Assembly: GCA_021464245.1 (NCBI GenBank)
Contig: JADCRB010000068.1
Location: 7,736,134-7,800,133, forward strand
Origin: Carallia brachiata
Lineage: Eukaryota; Streptophyta; Magnoliopsida; Malpighiales; Rhizophoraceae
Length of the DNA: 64,000 bases
Reading direction: 5' to 3'
The notes under the pieces were generated by a model that was not told where the DNA came from, did not search any database, and was given only the letters and a program-made list of their open reading frames with translations. A program made the translations under genes and the position numbers. Within the stretch, counting starts at the first letter, position 1; every line of letters begins with the position of its first letter. Positions 57,970-64,000 of this stretch are shown in pieces.

Positions 57970-60491
57970 AAATTGTAAATTTCAATGTTAAGTGAAAACT
58001 GGTCTAACTACAAATCAAGCATATTTTCAACTGATTTTAACTGGTTCAACTAATTTTTAATTGATTTTAACCAATTTATCTTTAGTTTGATTTTTAAGTT
58101 GAACCAAACTAGTGACAGACTAGTTCACAATTAAACTTGTGCTATTAGTTAGTCCGATTCAGTTTAAAAACACCAGCATCCTACGGAAAAGGAAAGAGAT
58201 GGAGAAAATACGCGTTTCCAAACTACAGATTCTTAAATTCACAATAGTTTGTGGAGTCCTTGACCTCTTGAACGCTGGCACCTCCCATTTTTTACCCAAC
58301 TGTTTCCGTTTTCGTATTTTTAAACGTCTCAAAGTTGTTCTTCCTAGTTCCATGCATGATCTTCACGAGCTAAACTTTGAAAGACACTCAACTTAGGCTT
58401 TCAGCCTTTCCCTGTTTTGACTTTTGAGAGTCAATGTATTACATAGATTTTTTAATTTGACTACTTTATTGGAAATTAAGTTAAATCAATATCAGTTATA
58501 TATAAAAAGAAAAAAAAATAAATTTCAATTATATGGAAACAGACAAGCGGGAATGGGATTATGGGACTAAGGCGGCAGTGGCCCCCACGATTATGGGACT
58601 AAGCTAAAACAATATCAAATATGATAAAAAAAAACTTCAGTGGAATTCCATTTTTTTCATACGAATAAATGTTTCCAGCCCTCAACTCGGAATTAGCGGA
58701 AAAAAAGAAAATTTTCAAATAAATTTTTTTTTTCAAAATACACCAATTTTAGAAGAGCATCAAGTATATTTAAAATAATATTAAATATTATTTAAATTTT
58801 AATTAGAAAAAAAAATTGCCAACATAGCCAATGCACTAGTCCCAATCCATGTAATGGTGCCCTTTTCAGACACAAACAAGAGTTCAATTATTATAGGGAT
58901 GAAAATAGACAATTGGGAATGGGATTATGGGATAAGATGGCAGTGGACCCCAAGACTAATCTTTTAAAATTTTTGAAGTTTTTCGAAGAAAAACATATAA
59001 CGTACGTTATAATATGCAACCAAATATCATGCAATACGTAATCATAGTGATTGCACATTTTATCATTTCTATTTTACGTACTAGAAATTGATATTTACAC
59101 CCTAGAAAAGCTCCATACACTCAAACAGTAAAGCAAGATTGGGATTCACCACAACATTTTATGCATGTATAAAACTTTTGTTGGATTGTAATAACATTTT
59201 TCTTACTTATTTACATATTATATGTTTTTCAAAAAGCAAAAACCGAAAACAAATGTATGGAACTCACAAAAAAAATTACACACCCCTTCCTTTGTTTGCG
59301 CTATGTATCTTTTCATTTAAAGAAAAATTTAGTAACAATAATAGATGCATAGAGATGTAGGATATTTAATTTAAGTCAAAATAAATCATTGAATTTAAAA
59401 TTAAATATCAAATAAATCATTTAATAAATTATATAACTTCTCATTAGCTTAGATAGTCAAACTCTTCCATTAAATAAAAAGTATTTATTAATTTTTTTAG
59501 TGAATAAAATTAATTTATAATTTAATAATATTTAAATATTATTTTTAATTTTTTATTTAAATAAATTTTATTTATTATATAATATAAAATTATAAATAAA
59601 TTATATATATTAAAAAAAAAGAACCCAAATAAAAATTTCCTGAACAAAGAGTTGTCAGACTGGGAAGAAGGCGTTATCCAAATCCAATTGGAGCAAAGAA
59701 GCAAAAGCGTAGTTTGGTTTTGCTTGTCAGTCAAATCTAAAAAGTCAAAAGGGTTAATTGCGTGTGCGCATAAGAAGGTGGTCCTTCGTCAGCATTACTA
59801 ATTTAAACAAAAAGGCCAACTATAACATTTAGTGGTTACCAATAATTGTAATACACAATATAACCGATAAAATATATATAATTTTATTTTATTTACAAAG
59901 AAAATCATATCAAAAAAAATGTATGATTTGTATAAATAATTATATATTTTTTAAATTAAAAATTTTTAATTTTTAATAATTATTCACACAGTTGCATAAT
60001 TCTCTTTGATACATTATATAATTTTTTATAATTTTTCTACCACGTTATATATTTCGTCTGTTTATATGAATCGCATACTTCTATTTAATATATTGTATAT
60101 TTTTTTTATAATATAAAAAAAATATCGTATATTTTTTTATTATATTGTATATTACAGCCACTTACAACTACTAAAATTTTCTGTTTAAACAATTTGATTT
60201 CAAATGAAAGATTTTGATATTAAATCTTATTAAAATTAAGTGTTAGAATTAAATTTATAATTTAATTTATTGTCTTATATACTAAAATTTGTAATTATCT
60301 GATAATTTTGAATCCCTATTAATCAAAAACAGAATCACAATGTGATCTATTGTACCAGCCATTATAGACGCTCGCACTTGCATTTTCCTCAAGGTAACAA
60401 AATTGGACCTTCCATTTTAAGCTTATCCCTTCTCCTTTCGGCTGATGCAACGCAAGGATCAAAGCCCATTTTATTTGCCTCATAGTACTAG
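57970..60491. other. AT-rich intergenic region
   Basis: An imperfect direct repeat of about 50 bases (GGGAATGGGATTATGGGA...GGCAGTGG.CCCC) lies at 58549-58600 and 58915-58965. Other short frames (58139-58396, 59139-59360, 59522-59734) show no domain. No gene is supported. Confidence 0.45.
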
Positions 60492-60505
60492 AAGATGTAT
60501 CTATT

Positions 60506-60676
60506 GCCGGTCAGGCTTAGCCTGGTTGGCACCGGAGGCATGCTTATGCCTGTGTCTTTGGGTAGGTGGGGGGTTCGACCCCCACTTCCCCTCCCCCGGT
60601 TCTTTGGTGGCTTTGTTCTGTCCCCTTTTTTTACTGTAATGCTCTTAATTGAGCTCTCTAATGACAAAAAAAAAAA
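60506..60676 (+). mobile_element. tRNA-derived SINE with 14-base target duplication
   Basis: The 171-base unit contains TTAGCCTGGTTGGCACC (box A) and GGTTCGACCCC (box B, exact to the consensus GGTTCGANNCC) about 50 bases apart, then a CT-rich body and a terminal A run. AAGATGTATCTATT occurs at 60492-60505 and again at 60677-60690, an exact target duplication (the first two A's may belong to the tail). This matches tRNA-derived SINEs mobilised by LINE machinery. The exact duplication and intact box B suggest a fairly young insertion. Confidence 0.88.
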
Positions 60677-60690
60677 AAGATGTATCTATT

Positions 60691-61274
60691 TTTTCTTCTC
60701 TTGATTATAATTTGGGTTTGTGTACTATTTCAGATTCACTTATTGTCTTTAAGTAGCTGAACAAGACTATTGTATTTTTTGTATATTCAATTTTTTGTTG
60801 AACAGAAAATTTCAGTATATTTCATTCATGGTACCTACAGCTATAAGTACCCAATTTTAAAACACCTGTCATCAGCCCCTATACAAAAAGATGTCTGCCA
60901 TCACCCCATGTACAAAAGACAACACAACTCCTCTATACTCAAATTAAAACAAGGAAAAACAATCATTGTCTAGCAGTCCACAATGCATTGAAGAAGGCAC
61001 CACCCACAATCACGTTGCAAGTTGCAGAACTCCAGACGCTTCCTTCCACTGTATCTATGTCATATTATAAAATTCAGTCATACTTAAATTATAAAAAAAA
61101 AAATCACAATATTTATTAATGAAATTATAGATCAGTACTTCTACTTTGTCATTATATGCACACAAAAAAAAGGATGACGACTTGAATATTACACTTAAAT
61201 CTCAAAAAATTTATGAAAAATGCTTTGACGAAACTGAGGTGGAAACATGCATATGCTAAAGGATGTAACTCTTA
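60691..61274. other. Intergenic DNA
   Basis: No gene or clear repeat recognised. Confidence 0.4.
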
Positions 61275-62113
61275 TGTACATATTGTAAACAAAGAAAAAA
61301 AAAAAAAAAAAAAAAAATGAATTCGTTGAATTCAATGGCCGGCGTTGCCAATTCAAAATTGGCAACGCCGGCCAAAGAAATTTTTTTAAAGAAAAGATTC
61401 CTTTCCCATGTGATGTTCACATGGGAAAGGAACCCTATAAATAGGCCCCTGCCCCCCAGTTCAAAACACATTCAGCAAATCTGTAAACAGAAAAATTCAG
61501 AAAATTTGAGAGAAAAAGAAAATTTTGAAAATCTCTCAAGAAAATTTCTCCTTTTCTTACGTGCTTTTACTTAGCAGTATACTCTCCTAACTCCGTTTTG
61601 AGAGATATTTCAGGGGTAAGGCTCAAAAAATTTGCTGTTTCCATTTCTAAAGTTATTTTTAAATTTATATTCTTGGATCGCTCTAGATCTGAATTTCTGA
61701 GAATATAGAGTTAAAAATATCAAATTACTACAAATTCGGCTGGGATTAAACCTCATACGGCCCTCAGCAAATCCAGGCAGCTCATCGAGAACAAGTCTCT
61801 TCGACCCTCGGTGAAATTAAGCCAGATCGGCTCAGATCAGGTCTCTGCGGTTCTTAACCGTAGCCAAAACATCCAAATCAGATCCGGTTTCAGTCTACCC
61901 AGTTCAAGAAAAATCTGTGGAATTTATTTCTGTCAAGATCAAGCTCGTGCAGCCCTTGACGGAGGATCTACGGAGATCGAAAAAGGAACACTAATCGGAG
62001 GATCTACGGAGATCGACCCCACGTAAATTTTCTTTTATTTTTAAATATTTATTTGTAATTTATTTTTGTATTTTCGAGTTTAATTGTTTTAAACTCGAAA
62101 TTTACGCTTTACA
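61275..62113 (+). mobile_element. 5' LTR of a Tat-like gypsy element
   Basis: The unit begins TGTACATATTGTAAAC and ends CGCTTTACA, about 839 bases. It matches the antisense LTR at 27212-27991. It contains an A(23) run at about 61294-61317, two perfect hairpin palindromes (61337-61373 and 61398-61432), the TATA box TATAAATAG at 61436-61444, and a 21-base direct repeat (CGGAGGATCTACGGAGATCG plus A) at 61960 and 61996. The transcription start should lie about 30 bases after the TATA box. Confidence 0.8.
61436..61444 (+). promoter_or_regulatory. LTR TATA box
   Basis: TATAAATAG lies four bases after the second hairpin. The same box is present in the intron 1 copy (minus strand, about 27870-27880). 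Confidence 0.7.
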
Positions 62114-62118
62114 AATTT

Positions 62119-62137
62119 TTGGCACGCTCGGTGGGAC
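62119..62137 (+). other. Primer-binding site candidate
   Basis: TTGGCACGCTCGGTGGGAC, five bases after the LTR end, starts with TGG (complement of a tRNA CCA end). It is the type found next to LTRs of Tat/Ogre-like gypsy elements. The tRNA identity was not determined. Confidence 0.5.
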
Positions 62138-62163
62138 ATCTTCACCTCCCATCTCTTGTTCCG

Positions 62164-62355
62164 TAAAAAAAAAAAAAAAGAGGTAAAAGGGGAGCCGAGA
62201 GAAAAAAAAAAAAAAGACAAAAAAAAGTAAAAAAAAAAAGTTAAAAAAAAAAAGTAAAAAGTAAAAAAAAAAAAAAAAGTAAAAAGTAAAAAGTAAAAAA
62301 AAAGTAAAAAGTAAAAAAAAAAAGTAAAAAGTAAAAAAAAAAAAAAAAAAAAATT
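62164..62355 (+). repeat. A-rich leader with GTAAAAA repeats
   Basis: Between the primer-binding site and gag lies nearly pure poly-A interrupted by GTAAAAAGTAAAAA units. The reverse Phe-rich frame (62241-62444) is an artefact of it. Confidence 0.9.
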
Positions 62356-62377
62356 TTACAGGTGTTCAGCACATCAA

Positions 62378-63990
62378 ATGGCACCGAAAAGAAGTACAGC
62401 TGCCGGTACCAACAAGAAGGCAACGGCTCCATTACCTGCATCAACTACCCTACCTGGGTACACAGGTCCAGAAACCCGGGGACGGACACAATTTCTTGCT
62501 GTCCAAACCCGACAAAACATTGAAACGGAGAGTCCACAGCTTGCACAACAGGATCTCTCCCCTGACTCTCTTGCAGCATGGAGGAGTCGATCACCCACCC
62601 CGATCGAAGTCGGGGGCAACACGACGAAGCCTGCTCAACAAAATCCGACTCACACAGAAGAATCAGAAGAGTTCTCTCCCCCAGTCCTTCCCGGAGCCTC
62701 ATCTGTTGCCGTCATGATGACCAACACAACCAGTACAGAGGAAAGAATTTCAGATTTGGAGAATAAAATTTTGCAGCTGATCAGAGTCGTGGAGGAAAAA
62801 GATCAACAGATCGCCGTTCTCAAAGGAAAGGCCCCGATCCAAGTTGATCCTGAAATTCGCGAAGAGCAACCATATCCACCCGGTTTTACTCCAGAAGCCA
62901 CACCTGCCGACGTCTTCCCTGCAGAAAAGCGACCAGGTAGTTCTACACAGCTACCATCCTCAAATTCTGTAGCTTCGCTATCTGTTCAACAATTGCAGGA
63001 AATGATAGCCAATACGATCCGATTGCAACAAGCTACATCCTTCCAAGGATCACAGATGTACGTCAAACCGTACACCAGACGGATCGAAAGTCTCAACATG
63101 CCCTTGGGCTACCAGCCGCCCAAATTTCAACAATTCGACGGACGAGGCGATCCCAAACAGCACATCGCCCACTTCGTTGAAACCTGCAACAACGCAGGGA
63201 CTTATGGAGATCTCTTGGTGAAGCAGTTTGTTCGTTCACTCAGGGAGACCGCTTTCACCTGGTTCAAATCTTGAACCAGAATCGATCGACAGTTGGGAAC
63301 AGCTGCAACGAGAGTTCCTCAACAGATTTTCAGCACTCGAAGGACGGTAAGTATGATGGAGCTTACCAGCACCAAACAAAGAAAAGGAGAGCCCGTTGTC
63401 GAATACATCAACAGATGGTGTGCCCTCAGCTTGGACTGCAAAGATCGCCTGACGGAGACTTCTGCCGTGGAGATGTGCATCCAGGAATGCATTGGGAGCT
63501 GTTATACATCCTGCAGGGTGTCAAACCCCGAACTTCGAAGAACTGGCGACCCGCGCACATGATATGGAGATAAGCATCCAGACTTCCGGAGGCACGGTTC
63601 CCATCCAGTTGGACCAGCAAGGGGGCAGAAGGGAGATTAAGAAACCCAACAGCTCCGGAAAAGGAAAGAAGTGATGACTGTTGAAGCCGCACCAGTAAAA
63701 GTGGGCGCCAAAGCTAAGGTAAATCCTCCGACCCAAATAACTCAGCCAAAACAACAGGAAAGGCGGAAGGTGACATTGCGAGAGTTGGAGCAGAAGCAGT
63801 ATCCATTCCCCGACTCAGACGTCCCGACATCTTGACAACTCTGGAGCGAAGCTGATCGAACTCCCAGAGTGCAAGCGGCCGAATGAAAAGGATCGAGTCA
63901 GCGATCCGAGATTCTGCAAATATCACCGGATAGTAAGTCATCCAACCGAAATGTTTCGTCCTGAAGGAGCTAATCATGAAGCTCAAAAGC
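62378..63990 (+). pseudogene. Gypsy (Tat-like) gag, frameshifted, continues to window end
   Basis: The first frame (62378-63274, 298 codons, start MAPKRSTAAG) has a Pro/Thr-rich N-terminus and a short coiled coil (RISDLENKILQLIRVVEEKD). It ends in the retrotrans_gag motif (PKFQQFDGRGDPKQHIAHF, VRSLRETAFTWF). The usual continuation is present in other frames: ESIDSWEQLQREFLNRF (63278 on), TRRTVSMMELTSTKQR and VEYINRWCALSLDCKDRL (63340-63445), ELATRAHDMEISIQ (63542-63588), and CKYHRIVSHPTE (63917 on). At least four single-base frame changes therefore interrupt the coding sequence. Gag would build the particle. Protease, reverse transcriptase and integrase lie beyond the window, so autonomy cannot be judged. 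Confidence 0.85.
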
Positions 63991-64000
63991 CAGAATAAAA

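Noticed and set aside
58139..58396. Overlapping frames on both strands suggesting a small gene
   Set aside because: No domain, no splice context and no similarity recognised; both strands open to a similar extent.
59522..59734. Reverse frame of 70 residues with a hydrophobic end
   Set aside because: AT-rich composition with Ile/Tyr/Asn/Lys bias and no recognisable motif.
1..64000. CRISPR array, prophage, rRNA operon, telomeric repeat or organelle insertion
   Set aside because: No regularly spaced palindromic repeats, no phage or ribosomal motifs, no TTTAGGG arrays and no recognisable plastid or mitochondrial genes were seen.

Overview
The window is nuclear DNA from a flowering plant, most likely a eudicot. 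The evidence is AT-rich sequence with spliceosomal (GT-AG) introns, an oxidosqualene cyclase gene with 18 exons, a GASA/snakin gene, and a dense mix of plant transposon relics (LTR, LINE, SINE, hAT/MITE, CACTA-like). I cannot name the species. No bacterial-type operons, CRISPR arrays, rRNA genes or convincing tRNA genes were seen. I found no clearly new biological system; the most unusual items are the broken triterpene cyclase, an apparently undescribed retroposon family and several transposon-associated gene fragments.

Layout. 0-2.7 kb: a CACTA-like element remnant carrying a fragment of a PLP-dependent cysteine-synthase-like gene. 2.7-4.7 kb: 3' part and 3' LTR of a copia-type element. 5.8-8.5 kb: LTR and 3' region of a gypsy-type element on the minus strand. 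9.2-12.1 kb: a decayed L1-type LINE (reverse transcriptase to RNase H). 12-17.6 kb: AT-rich intergenic DNA. 17.6-22.2 kb: a SINE, a copia 5' LTR with gag, and a PDS5 (cohesin regulator) pseudogene split by a hAT-type insertion whose target duplication can be read in the host reading frame. 23-24 kb: the first of three copies of a retroposon family.

25.4-38.9 kb holds the main gene: an oxidosqualene cyclase of the pentacyclic triterpene type, about 768 residues, with all 18 exons recognisable. Intron 1 is 6.5 kb and carries an antisense, internally deleted gypsy element. As written, exon 4 has two 1-base deletions, the catalytic DCTAE motif reads DVTAE, and intron 6 uses a GC donor. It is therefore either a young pseudogene or an active gene affected by consensus errors.

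39-46.9 kb: a LINE-like tail, a bHLH transcription factor exon relic (minus), and AT-rich DNA. 46.9-50.7 kb: two more copies of the retroposon family in opposite orientation. 51.5-52.0 kb: an intact three-exon GASA/snakin gene, with a decayed partial copy 2.3 kb downstream. 55-58 kb: a second copy of the bHLH 5' flank and two MITE-type elements. 60.5 kb: a well-delimited SINE with a 14-bp target duplication. 61.3 kb to the end: 5' LTR, primer-binding site and frameshifted gag of a Tat-like gypsy element, the same family as the relic in cyclase intron 1.

The genes do not form a visible pathway or cluster: no cytochrome P450, glycosyltransferase or acyltransferase lies near the cyclase. Single-base indels recur in otherwise well-preserved coding blocks (cyclase exon 4, gag at the right end), so residual assembly errors should be considered before calling genes dead.
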